Assembly (NCBI RefSeq): GCF_001956985.1
Contig: NZ_CP019082.1
Location: 4,154,001 to 4,218,000, forward strand
Length of the DNA stretch: 64,000 nucleotides
Direction of reading: 5' to 3'
Source of the DNA: Paludisphaera borealis
GTDB lineage: Bacteria > Planctomycetota > Planctomycetia > Isosphaerales > Isosphaeraceae
This document shows, piece after piece, positions 37,159 to 45,269 of the stretch. The notes below the pieces were generated by a model, which searched no databases, was not told where the DNA came from, and saw nothing but the letters and a program-made list of their open reading frames with translations. The first letter of the stretch is position 1. Every line of letters begins with the position of its first letter. The translations under genes and the position numbers were made by a program.

Positions 37159-38367
37159 ATGAACGAACCGCATTCGAATGCCATCGATCGCCGGCTGTTC
37201 CTCCAGACGGGCATGGCGGTGACGGCGGCGTCCGCGGGCTTGGCCGCCGGCGACGCGGCGGCGCAAGAGGCCAAGGCGGGGCTGAGCAAGCCGGTCCTGC
37301 CGACGCGGAAGTTGGGCAAGACGGGCGTCGAGGTCACTCTGCTCAACCACGGGACCGTCGGCGAGCCGGCGGGGCTCGGCCGTCTGCTCCGCGCCGCCTA
37401 TCTCGAAGGCGTCCGCTACTTCGACACCGCCGAGGGGTACAAGAATTCCGAGAAGGTCATCGGCGACTGGCTGACGGCCATGCCGGAGGTCCGCAAGTCG
37501 ATCTTCCTGGCGACCAAGAGCCACGTGAAGACCCAGGCCGACATGCTCAAGAAGCTCGACCAGCGGCTCGCCGCGCTCAAGACCGACTACATCGACCTCC
37601 TGTTCTTCCACGGGCTCGACACCGCCCAGACCGACTGGCCCAAGAGCAAGGAGCTGAAGGAAGCGGCCGAGGCCCTCAAGAAGACCGGCAAGGTCAAGTT
37701 CGTCGGCTTCTCGACCCACGACACGATGATCGCCGAGCAGATCCAGAACGCCGCCGAGGGCGGGTTCATCGACGTCATCATGCTCAAGTACTCCCCCTGG
37801 CTCGACAAGAACGCCCCGCTCAACAAGGCCCTCGACGCCTGCCACGCGAAGAACATCGGCCTGGTCTCGATGAAGCAGCTCGGCGGCCAGACCCAGTTCA
37901 CCGCCGACCACGTCCCCTCGATCAAGGCCAAGGGGCTGACCCCCGCCCAGGGCTTGCTCCAGGCGATCTGGACCGACGAGCGGTTCTCGGCCTCGTGCGT
38001 GACGCTGCGGAACACCGAGCAGATCCGCGAGAACGCCGACGCGGCCCGGCGGTTCGAGCCGCTCAAGAAGGCGGAGATCGACGAGCTTCGCGACGCCGTC
38101 CTGGCCTCCAACCCGACCATGTGCCCCGGCTGCGACGGCCGCTGCTCCCTCGCCGGCGGCACCAAGGCCAAGCTCGGCGACCTCGCCCGGTTCTACACCT
38201 ATTATGAGTCGCACGGCATGCGCGGCGTCGCCCGCGAATCCTACGCCGAACTGGCCGCCGAAGCGCGCGACTGGAAAGACGCCGACCTCGTCGCCGCCCG
38301 CGAAGCCTGCCACCACAAGATCGACTTCTCCGCGCTGCTCCCCGAAGTCGACCGCCTGCTGAGCTGA
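37159..38367 (+). CDS. Tat-exported aldo/keto reductase
   Basis: The product has 402 residues. DRRLFLQTGM at about 10-19 is a twin-arginine signal and AAAQE marks the likely cleavage. The TIM-barrel part carries FDTAEGY with the catalytic tyrosine, and TKSHVKT. A C-terminal segment CPGCDGRCSLAGG resembles the remnant of the four-cysteine cluster found in iron-sulfur aldo/keto reductases, with only three cysteines close together. AGGAGA lies 8 bases before the ATG. Tat export implies that a cofactor is loaded before transport. It is divergent from the giant sugar-oxidation fusion, so it could reduce or oxidise carbohydrate in the same pathway; this is inference. Confidence 0.88.
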   Translation: MNEPHSNAIDRRLFLQTGMAVTAASAGLAAGDAAAQEAKAGLSKPVLPTRKLGKTGVEVTLLNHGTVGEPAGLGRLLRAAYLEGVRYFDTAEGYKNSEKVIGDWLTAMPEVRKSIFLATKSHVKTQADMLKKLDQRLAALKTDYIDLLFFHGLDTAQTDWPKSKELKEAAEALKKTGKVKFVGFSTHDTMIAEQIQNAAEGGFIDVIMLKYSPWLDKNAPLNKALDACHAKNIGLVSMKQLGGQTQFTADHVPSIKAKGLTPAQGLLQAIWTDERFSASCVTLRNTEQIRENADAARRFEPLKKAEIDELRDAVLASNPTMCPGCDGRCSLAGGTKAKLGDLARFYTYYESHGMRGVARESYAELAAEARDWKDADLVAAREACHHKIDFSALLPEVDRLLS

Positions 38368-38451
38368 CCTCGACCCGCGGGCGACCCGGGATCGGTTTTC
38401 GACTCCGGGCCACCCGCCGGGCTTTGGAAAGTCATCAAAAAAAGACCGTCG

Positions 38452-38801
38452 CGAGCATGCCTTCTCCCGTTGCGGGAGAAGGTGGCCGAAGGCCGGATGA
38501 GGGGTTCATCATACGGCTTGATCTGAAAATGGCCTCGCGAAGGCCTGCCCCGATACAAGCTCGAAGCGCCAGCGAGTGGATGCTTCCAATGGCCCGACGG
38601 AGATTCACTCGCTGGCGCTTCGAGCTTGTATTCGGACCCGGGCCACCCCGAACCTCCATTTTCATGGGGTCGGGCGCCCCAAGAAATGGTGGCATGACGA
38701 TTTGATTCGAATCGCCGCGCCGATCGAACGCCCCTCATCCGCCCCATTGGGGCGCCTTCTCCCGCAAGGGGAGAAGGGAATCCCGCCCCGGCCCGCCTGC
38801 A
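38452..38801. repeat. Composite cassette: family A nested in family B
   Basis: Family B arms lie at the outside: CGAGCATGCCTTCTCCC with GGTGGCCGAAGGCCGG on the left, and CCCTCATCCG with CTTCTCCCGCAAGGGGAG on the right. A full family A cassette with tail lies inside. The outer borders match those of the 58-bp family B element at 15896-15953. I see no gene in 38368-38888. Confidence 0.8.
38553..38705. repeat. Family A cassette with tail, copy 7
   Basis: The 26-bp arms 38553-38578 and 38606-38631 are perfect inverted repeats. The tail contains CCATTTTCATGGGGTCGGGC and GGCATGACGATTTG, a diverged form of the tails at 18169 and 61985. Arms in this copy carry AGCTCGAAG rather than AGCCCGAAG, and both arms carry the same change. 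Confidence 0.85.
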
Positions 38802-38888
38802 ACACGCCGTCCAATCCGGTATCCTCGGAGGGCGATGCGTGGAAAGGGGAACGATCCCCGGTATCGAGGCCGACAGGAGCGAGCGACC

Positions 38889-40781
38889 GTGAGCCGACAC
38901 GAACACGAAGCAGACGCGGCGGCGAAGGACGGCGGGCTGGATCGTCGCGGGTTCTTGCGAATCGCGGCGGGCGTCGCGGTCGGGGGGGCGGCGACCGCTT
39001 CGGCCACGGCGGGGCAGGCCGATCCAGGGTTGTCGCAGGAGGTCGACGCGTTCCTCGCGCGGTACGTCGAGCGCTGGCTGCCGCTGGATACGAAGGCGTC
39101 GGAGGCGGCCTGGGCGGCGGCGACGGACGTGACCGAGGCGCACACGGCGGCTCAGGTCGTGGCGAACCAGGCGGTCAACGAGGTCGTCGGTGCGCCCGAG
39201 GTGATCGCCGACGTCACCCGGTTCCTCGCCCAGAAGGACAAGCTCGGCGAGCTTCAAGCGCGGCAGCTTGAGAAGATCCGGCTCCGCGCGGCCGAGGCGC
39301 CCGGGACCTTGCCCGAGGTCGTGAAGGCGCGGACCGAGGCCGAGGCCAGGCAGTCGGCGACGCAGGACGGGTTCGTGTTCACGGTCAAGAAGGCCGACGG
39401 GAAGATCGAGAACCCGTCGGCCAACAAGATCGACCAGGTCCTGATCAACTCGAAGGATCTGGACGAGCGGAAGCTCTACTGGACCGCCTCGAAGGAGATC
39501 GGCGGGCCGCTCCGCGAGGGGGTGCTGAAGCTCCGCGACCTCCGCAACCAGGTCGCCCGCAAGCTCGGCTTCGACGACTTCTTCGCGCTCCAGGTCGCCG
39601 ACTACGGGATGACCGTCTCCCAGATGGTCGGCCTCTGCGACGGCATCGTCGCCGACGTCAAGCCTTTATATCTCCACCTGCACACGTGGGCCAAGCACCT
39701 GCTGGCGAAGCGGTACGGCGCCGACGTCCCCAAGGGGGCGATCCCCGCGCACTGGCTGCCCAACCGCTGGGGGCAGAACTGGCCGAGCCTGGTCGAAGGG
39801 GTCGACATGGACGCCCCGTTCAAGGGCCGCCCGCGCGAGTTCATCACCGAGCAGGCCGAGCGGTTCTACACGTCGATCGGCTTCCCCAAGCTGCCGCCGA
39901 GCTTTTGGTCCAAGTCGGACCTCTACCCGGCCGACCCCAAAACCGGCCGCAAGAAGAACAGCCACGCGAGCGCCTGGCACATCGACCTCCGCGACGACGT
40001 CCGCAGCCTGATGTCGATCGAGCCCGACAACCAGTGGTTCGGCACGGCCCACCACGAGCTTGGGCATATTTATTACTACATGAGCTATTCGACCCCCAAG
40101 GTGCCGTATCTGCTCCGCGCCGGGGCCAACCGGGCGTTCCACGAGGGGATCGGCGACCTCATCGGCCTGGCGTCCGGCCAGCGTCCGTATCTGAAGCAGG
40201 TCGGCCTCCTGACCCCCGAGGCCGAGAAGGCGCCGGCGGTCACGTTCCTGCTCGACACCGCGCTCGACGGCGCTTCGGTCGTGTTCCTGCCGTGGTCGGC
40301 CGGCGTGATGACCCACTTCGAGCGCGACTTCTACGCCGGGACGATCGCCGACGACGCGCTCAACGCCGGCTGGTGGCGGCACGTCCGGGGGTTCCAGGGG
40401 ATCGAGCCTCCCGCCGCCCGCCCCGAAACCCTCTGCGACGCCGCCACGAAGACGCATATCAACGACGACCCCGCGCAATATTATGATTACGCGATCGGCA
40501 CCGTCCTCAAGTTCCAGCTCCACGACCACATCGCCCGGGAGATCCTCAAGCAAGACCCGCGCGAGTGCAATTACTTCGGCAACAAGAAGGTCGGCGACTT
40601 CCTCCGGGGCATCCTCGAACTCGGCGCGACCCGCGACTGGAACGCCGTGCTCCGCGAGGCCACGGGCGAAGGTTTGACGGCTCGACCCCTCGTCGCGTAC
40701 TTTGAACCTTTGCTCAAGTGGCTCGAAACCGAGAACAAGGGGCGGGCGCTGGGCTGGCCCGAACCCACTGAGAAATCATGA
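38889..40781 (+). CDS. Tat-exported M2-family metallopeptidase (ACE-like)
   Basis: The product has 630 residues, close to one catalytic domain of angiotensin-converting enzyme. LDRRGFLRIAAG near residue 17 is a twin-arginine signal. The zinc site is HELGH at 389-393 with Glu419 in FHEGIGD as third ligand; spacing matches ACE (HEMGH and FHEAIGD). Family members are dipeptidyl carboxypeptidases. The GTG at 38889, with AGGAG 9 bases upstream, is favoured over ATG 38835. The stop overlaps the ATG of the next gene (ATGA), so the two are translationally coupled. It probably trims peptides in the periplasm. Confidence 0.9.
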   Translation: MSRHEHEADAAAKDGGLDRRGFLRIAAGVAVGGAATASATAGQADPGLSQEVDAFLARYVERWLPLDTKASEAAWAAATDVTEAHTAAQVVANQAVNEVVGAPEVIADVTRFLAQKDKLGELQARQLEKIRLRAAEAPGTLPEVVKARTEAEARQSATQDGFVFTVKKADGKIENPSANKIDQVLINSKDLDERKLYWTASKEIGGPLREGVLKLRDLRNQVARKLGFDDFFALQVADYGMTVSQMVGLCDGIVADVKPLYLHLHTWAKHLLAKRYGADVPKGAIPAHWLPNRWGQNWPSLVEGVDMDAPFKGRPREFITEQAERFYTSIGFPKLPPSFWSKSDLYPADPKTGRKKNSHASAWHIDLRDDVRSLMSIEPDNQWFGTAHHELGHIYYYMSYSTPKVPYLLRAGANRAFHEGIGDLIGLASGQRPYLKQVGLLTPEAEKAPAVTFLLDTALDGASVVFLPWSAGVMTHFERDFYAGTIADDALNAGWWRHVRGFQGIEPPAARPETLCDAATKTHINDDPAQYYDYAIGTVLKFQLHDHIAREILKQDPRECNYFGNKKVGDFLRGILELGATRDWNAVLREATGEGLTARPLVAYFEPLLKWLETENKGRALGWPEPTEKS

Positions 40782-41962
40782 CCAAACCACTCAAGTATTC
40801 ATGGACCCGACCGCTGCTTCTGAGCGGATTGGCCGCGGCGGCGTTCGGCTTCTCATACGTCGCCACGCGGCAATCCCAGAGCGAATCGACCGCCGTGGCG
40901 CCGGCCGAACCGAGCCCGACGGCCGTCGCCAAGCCCGCGCCGGCATCGCTTCCGGTGCCGACCGAAGACGTCAAGCCCGCCGAACCGAAGCCCGCTGATG
41001 CGCCGGCGGGCATGGTCTGGGTTCCGGGGGGCGAGTTCACGATGGGGACGAACGACCCCAAGGCCGAGTCGCCCGAGAAGCCGGCGCACCCGGTGAAGGT
41101 CGACGGCTTCTGGATCGACGCGACGGAGGTGACCAACGCCGAGTTCCGCAAGTTCGTCGACGCGACGCACTACGTCACGATGGCCGAGCGGCCGGTCGAC
41201 TGGGAGGTGATGAAGACGCAGGTCCCCCCCGGCACGCCCAAGCCGGCCGAAGACCAGCTTGCGCCCGGCTCGCTGGTGTTCACGCCCCCCGCCGGCCCGG
41301 TCCCGCTCGACAACCTCGCCAACTGGTGGAGCTGGACGAAGGGGGCCGACTGGCGGCATCCCGACGGACCCGGCAGCTCGATCGACGGCAAGGACGGCTT
41401 CCCGGTCGTCCACGTCGCGTTCGACGACGCCGTCGCCTACGCGAAGTGGGCCGGCAAGCGGCTGCCGACCGAGGCCGAGTGGGAGCGCGCCGCGCGCGGC
41501 GGCCTGGATGGCAAGAAATACGCCTGGGGCGACGTCTTCCAGCCCGACGGCAAACGCCAGGCGAACACCTGGCAGGGGAGCTTCCCCGAGGTCGCCGCCG
41601 AGGACGAGGACGGCTACCCTCGGATCGCCCCCGTGAAGTCGTTCCCGGCCAACGGCTACGGCCTGTACGACACGATCGGCAACGTCTGGGAGTGGTGCTC
41701 CGACTGGTATCGGAACGACGCCTACCGGCTCAACGCCGACTCCGGCCTGGCCGTCAATCCCAAGGGCCCCGACAAGAGCTACGACCCCGCCGAACCGTTC
41801 CAGCCCAAGCGCGTGACCCGAGGCGGCTCGTTCCTGTGCAGCTCCAACTACTGCACCAACTACCGCCCCAGCTCGCGCCACGGCACCGCCACCGACTCCG
41901 GCATGTCGCACCTCGGCTTCCGCTGCGCCAAGGACCCCGAAGGGTCGAAACCGAAGCCGTGA
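40778..41962 (+). CDS. Formylglycine-generating enzyme-like (SUMF1/FGE) exported protein
   Basis: The product has 394 residues. An N-terminal hydrophobic helix (about 12-30) anchors or exports it. The FGE-sulfatase domain starts at MVWVPGGEFTMGTND and ends with LGFRCAKD. Cys354 and Cys359 in GGSFLCSSNYCTNYR have the five-residue spacing of the copper-binding catalytic cysteines of true FGE. Most FGE-fold proteins lack these cysteines, so this one may be an active oxidase that makes formylglycine, or uses another substrate. No sulfatase gene is in the window. It overlaps the M2 peptidase gene by 4 bp, which suggests a joint function. Confidence 0.88.
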   Translation: MTKPLKYSWTRPLLLSGLAAAAFGFSYVATRQSQSESTAVAPAEPSPTAVAKPAPASLPVPTEDVKPAEPKPADAPAGMVWVPGGEFTMGTNDPKAESPEKPAHPVKVDGFWIDATEVTNAEFRKFVDATHYVTMAERPVDWEVMKTQVPPGTPKPAEDQLAPGSLVFTPPAGPVPLDNLANWWSWTKGADWRHPDGPGSSIDGKDGFPVVHVAFDDAVAYAKWAGKRLPTEAEWERAARGGLDGKKYAWGDVFQPDGKRQANTWQGSFPEVAAEDEDGYPRIAPVKSFPANGYGLYDTIGNVWEWCSDWYRNDAYRLNADSGLAVNPKGPDKSYDPAEPFQPKRVTRGGSFLCSSNYCTNYRPSSRHGTATDSGMSHLGFRCAKDPEGSKPKP

Positions 41963-42057
41963 ATTCCTTCGGCCTGGCGGAACGGCGCCGTATAATGGGG
42001 CCGCGAGGCGTCGTTCCACCATCCGCCGTCACGGCGAGGTTTCGAGGCTTGATCGAC

Positions 42058-42981
42058 ATGACGAACGATTCGACGCGGAGAGCGTTCATGCGCAAGACGT
42101 CCCTGGCCGCCGCCGCGATCGGCTCGCTGGCGTCCGCGACTTCGGCCGAGGCCGCGCGGGAAGGGACCGCCTTCCTCTGCGTGACCTGCGGCATGCAGTA
42201 CCCCGAGTCGGCGAAGCCGCCGGAGAGCTGCCCGGTCTGCGAGGACGAGCGTCAGTACGTCCCTCCCGAAGGCCAGCAGTGGACCACGCTGGAGCAACTC
42301 CACAAGACGCACAAGAACACGATCAAGCAGGAGGAGGAGAACCTCTACTCGATCAACGTCTCGCCGAAGATCGGCATCGGCCAGCGCGCGTTCTTGATCC
42401 GGACACCCAAGGGGAACGTGCTCTGGGACTGCCAGCCGCTGATCGACGACGCGACGGTCTCGCGGATCAACGAGCTGGGGGGGATCGCCGAGATCGCGAT
42501 CTCGCATCCGCATTACTACACCACGATGATCGAGTGGAGCAGGGCCTTCGGCGGCGCTCCGATCCACATCCACGAGGCCGAGCGCAAGTGGGTGATGCGG
42601 CCCGACCCGTGCGTCAAGTTCTGGGAAGGCGAGAAGAAGACGATCTTCGGCGACTTGCCGCTGATCCGCACCGGGGGCCATTTCGAGGGCTACCAGGTGC
42701 TCCACTGGCCCGCCGGCGCCGGCGGCAAGGGGGCGCTCATGGCGGGCGACCAGCCGCAGATCTGCATGGACCCGAAGCAGGTCAGCTTCATGTGGAGCTA
42801 CCCCAACTTCATCCCCCTGAACGCCCCCACGATCCGCCACGTCATGGAATGCCTCGATCCGCTGGCCTACGATCGCATCTACGGCGCGTTCGTCGTCCGG
42901 GGCAAGGGGGTCGTCCCCACCGGCGGCAAGCAGGTCGTCCAACGATCCGCCGACCGCTATTTGAAGGCGATCCAGGGCTAG
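42058..42981 (+). CDS. Tat-exported rubredoxin-like / metallo-beta-lactamase-fold protein
   Basis: The product has 307 residues. STRRAFMRKTSLAAAAIG is a twin-arginine signal. Residues about 42-62 form a rubredoxin-type metal site (CVTCGMQYPESAKPPESCPV, the last Cys-x-x-Cys following). The rest has the metallo-beta-lactamase shape, but the usual HxHxDH is reduced to SHPHYYT, so zinc hydrolase chemistry is doubtful. The enzyme could be a redox or metal-binding protein. It starts 95 bp after the FGE-like gene in the same direction and may be in the same operon. Confidence 0.75.
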   Translation: MTNDSTRRAFMRKTSLAAAAIGSLASATSAEAAREGTAFLCVTCGMQYPESAKPPESCPVCEDERQYVPPEGQQWTTLEQLHKTHKNTIKQEEENLYSINVSPKIGIGQRAFLIRTPKGNVLWDCQPLIDDATVSRINELGGIAEIAISHPHYYTTMIEWSRAFGGAPIHIHEAERKWVMRPDPCVKFWEGEKKTIFGDLPLIRTGGHFEGYQVLHWPAGAGGKGALMAGDQPQICMDPKQVSFMWSYPNFIPLNAPTIRHVMECLDPLAYDRIYGAFVVRGKGVVPTGGKQVVQRSADRYLKAIQG

Positions 42982-43002
42982 CACGATTTATTGTATTTGC
43001 AT

Positions 43003-43170
43003 GTGTTCCCATCTCCCCCCGGGAGAGGGTGGCCGAAGGACGGGTGAGGGTTATCGCCTTCACCACGGATTTCGGCCGGCGATCGATGGTTTCCATACAC
43101 ATCTCGAAGCGCCGCGACCCTCATCCGGCCTTCGGCCACCTTCTCCCGAGGGGAGAAGGATATTTGCATC
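43003..43170. repeat. Family B palindromic pair
   Basis: Left unit: GGAGAGGGTGGCCGAAGGAC with GGGTGAGGG. Right unit: ACCCTCATCCGGCCTTCGGC with CACCTTCTCCC and GGGGAGAAGG. The two face each other across about 80 bp. It fills nearly all of the 42982-43191 gap. Confidence 0.8.
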
Positions 43171-43191
43171 GCATTTTGTGATGAGGATTTC

Positions 43192-44067
43192 ATGTACGAC
43201 CCGACGATGGTTCCCCTCGCCTGCCGGATTCCCGAAACGATCCGGCGGGCGCTTGACGAGCGACGGCGGACGTCGGGGGAGACGATCGACGCGATCGTCG
43301 AGGCGGCCCTGGTCGAGCACCTCCAGGCCGGCTGGAGCACGCTGTTCCAGGTCTCGACGGCCGGGGCGCTGGTGGAAGGGGTCCATGAGGGCGCGGTCAG
43401 CGTGCATTTCTTGAAGCAGCACGGGGACCTGGGGCTGGGGACGTTCACGAACCTCGACGGCGAGATGGTCGTGGTCGACGGCCGTTGCTACCAGGTGCGG
43501 TCCGACGGCTCGGTCCGCGAGGTCGACGACGCGGAGCGGAGCCCTTACGCCGTCCTCACCCGGTTCAACCCGGAACCCCCGGTCGAGCTGGGCGCGTTCG
43601 CGGGGGTCGCCGAGTTGCACAACCGGCTCAACGCGCTGAGGACGACCGACAACCTGTTTTACGCCTACCAGATCGACGGCCTGTTCGAGTTCGTCCGCAC
43701 CCGGGCCGTCCCCAAGGTCGAGGAAGGGACCCGGCTGCTCGCGGCGGCGGCCAGGCAACCGGAGTTCGACTTCCACAACGTCCGGGGCACGCTCGTCGGC
43801 TTCTGGTCGCCCGGCTACGTCAAGATCCTCACGGTCCCCGGCTACCACTTCCACTTCCTGACCGAAGATCGCAAGGCCGGCGGCCACCTGCTCGACTGCC
43901 GCGCCCGCTCGCTCACCGCCCGCGTCGAGCGCGAGGCCAACCTCCGGGTCGCCCTCCCCGAGACCCCCTCGTTCCTCAAGGCCGACCTCTCCCACGACGG
44001 CTCCGCCGAACTCGACCAGGCCGAGAAGCAGAAGGGCGATCGGAAGAACGAGCCCGCCAGGCCCTGA
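43192..44067 (+). CDS. Acetolactate decarboxylase with N-terminal ribbon-helix-helix-like domain
   Basis: The product has 291 residues. The acetolactate decarboxylase domain (about 48-275) shows GDLGLGTFTNLDGEMVVVDG and the zinc site His219, His221 and His232, whose 2- and 11-residue spacing matches Bacillus AlsD. It converts acetolactate to acetoin. Uniquely, residues 1-46 (VPLACRIPETIRRALDERRR, then SGETIDAIVEAALVEHLQ) have the strand-helix-helix pattern of a ribbon-helix-helix DNA-binding domain, with no linker disorder. The ATG at 43192, with GAGGA upstream, includes it. It is preceded by repeats and followed by HdeD. The fusion suggests an enzyme that also binds DNA or dimerises through that domain. 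Confidence 0.85.
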   Translation: MYDPTMVPLACRIPETIRRALDERRRTSGETIDAIVEAALVEHLQAGWSTLFQVSTAGALVEGVHEGAVSVHFLKQHGDLGLGTFTNLDGEMVVVDGRCYQVRSDGSVREVDDAERSPYAVLTRFNPEPPVELGAFAGVAELHNRLNALRTTDNLFYAYQIDGLFEFVRTRAVPKVEEGTRLLAAAARQPEFDFHNVRGTLVGFWSPGYVKILTVPGYHFHFLTEDRKAGGHLLDCRARSLTARVEREANLRVALPETPSFLKADLSHDGSAELDQAEKQKGDRKNEPARP

Positions 44068-44179
44068 ATTCGTCGGATTCGGCCCGGGATTTGCTGCTGG
44101 GGTCGAGCAAGAAAGAGCCGGGCGGGCGTTCGACCCATCGGTCCGCGCGCGGCGCCGGCGAACTTATGAGGGGATCACC

Positions 44180-44812
44180 ATGAGCACGGGCGTCATCGTC
44201 GACAAGGCAGCGTTTCGGAGGAATTTGCGGCACGAGCTGGAGGCGATCCGGGGCCGCTGGATCTGGCTCGTGATCCTGGGGATCGCGATGGTGGTGTTCG
44301 GCACGCTGGCGATAGGCGCGCCGTTGATCGCCTCGGTGGCGACGGCCTTCACGCTCGGCGTGCTCCTGTTGATGGGGGGCGCCGCGCAGCTCGTGGGGGC
44401 GTTCTGGACCCGCGACTGGAGCGGGTTCTTCCTGGTGCTGATGATGGGCGTGCTCTACATCGTCGTGGGCCTGCTGATGCTCAACCGGCCGATCGAGGCG
44501 CTCGAGGCGATGACGCTGCTGGTGGCCTGCGGGCTGATGGTCGGCGGCCTGTTCCGCGCCATCGGCTCGATCTCGTACCAGTTCCCGCAGTGGGGATGGG
44601 TCTTCGTCGGCGGCCTGATCGAGCTGGCCCTGGGCATCATGATCTGGATGCAGTGGCCGGCCGCATCCTTGTGGGTGATCGGCCTGTTCGTCGGCATCGA
44701 CATGATCTTCAGCGGCTGGACCTGGATCATGCTCGGCCTGCGTCTCAGGCACCTGGGGAGCCACCTCCACCACCGCCACGACGCGACCATGGTCCCGCCG
44801 GCCCACGCCTGA
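44180..44812 (+). CDS. hdeD: HdeD-family membrane protein (DUF308)
   Basis: The product has 210 residues with six hydrophobic helices in three pairs (WLVILGIAMVVFGTLAIGAP, LGVLLLMGGAAQLVGAFW and others). The tandem pattern of helix pairs with short loops is that of HdeD, linked to acid resistance in enteric bacteria. The ATG is preceded by GAGGGG. It follows the acetolactate decarboxylase gene by 112 bp; acetoin formation and acid tolerance are physiologically related, so co-regulation is possible but inferred. The C-terminus is His-rich. Confidence 0.85.
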   Translation: MSTGVIVDKAAFRRNLRHELEAIRGRWIWLVILGIAMVVFGTLAIGAPLIASVATAFTLGVLLLMGGAAQLVGAFWTRDWSGFFLVLMMGVLYIVVGLLMLNRPIEALEAMTLLVACGLMVGGLFRAIGSISYQFPQWGWVFVGGLIELALGIMIWMQWPAASLWVIGLFVGIDMIFSGWTWIMLGLRLRHLGSHLHHRHDATMVPPAHA

Positions 44813-44827
44813 GGGTGTACCGGCCGA

Positions 44828-45121
44828 TCAGAGCAGGTCTTGCTCCAGAGGGACTTTCTGGTACTGCGAAAGCTTGCGCCTGGTCTCGGCGTCGCCGTGC
44901 TTCTCGATGAAAGCTCGGAGGTCTTCCGGTCGAAGGTAAGTCCAGACGTGGCCGCATGCGAGGCACGCCCGGAAATCCGAGGAGCAGGCGGGCGCCTGCC
45001 CCCACAAGCGGAACGTTGGGAAGCGCGTCGGCTCGAAGCGGTGGGCACCGGCCTTGTGCAGGGGGATGTGCCCGGCCACGACCGTCGCCTTGTCGCACAT
45101 CGGACAGCGTTCGGAGTCCAT
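44828..45121 (-). CDS. Small zinc-ribbon protein
   Basis: The product has 97 residues. CPMC near the start and CLAC in the middle give four cysteines of a zinc ribbon. Between them is FEPTRFPTFRLWGQAPACSS. The tail (EKHGDAETRRKLSQYQ) is a charged helix. The ATG at 45121 is chosen because it puts the ribbon at the N-terminus; the frame extends upstream to 45172 through repeat D. Such proteins often bind DNA or RNA; the role is unknown. Confidence 0.65.
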   Translation of the reverse strand: MDSERCPMCDKATVVAGHIPLHKAGAHRFEPTRFPTFRLWGQAPACSSDFRACLACGHVWTYLRPEDLRAFIEKHGDAETRRKLSQYQKVPLEQDLL

Positions 45122-45158
45122 AGCGCCGGCCTCGCGTGATGAACGAGCGAGACGATCT

Positions 45159-45235
45159 CGTAGGATGGGCATCGCCCACCGTCTTGAATCTTCGCAGCTT
45201 TACATCTTCATAAGGTGGGCGATGCCCACCCTACG
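45159..45235. repeat. Intergenic palindrome family D (GTAGGATGGGCATCGCCCAC)
   Basis: The 22-bp arms 45159-45180 and 45214-45235 are inverted with one mismatch and a 33-bp spacer. A half-copy appears at about 52128-52145. Confidence 0.8.
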
Positions 45236-45269
45236 AAGACTCGCGCGGGAGGAGCGATTCCTTGGGTCG

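Noticed and set aside
42058-42981. Metallo-beta-lactamase resistance enzyme
   Set aside because: The HxHxDH zinc motif is reduced to SHPHYYT and a rubredoxin-like site precedes it; a hydrolase role is not supported.
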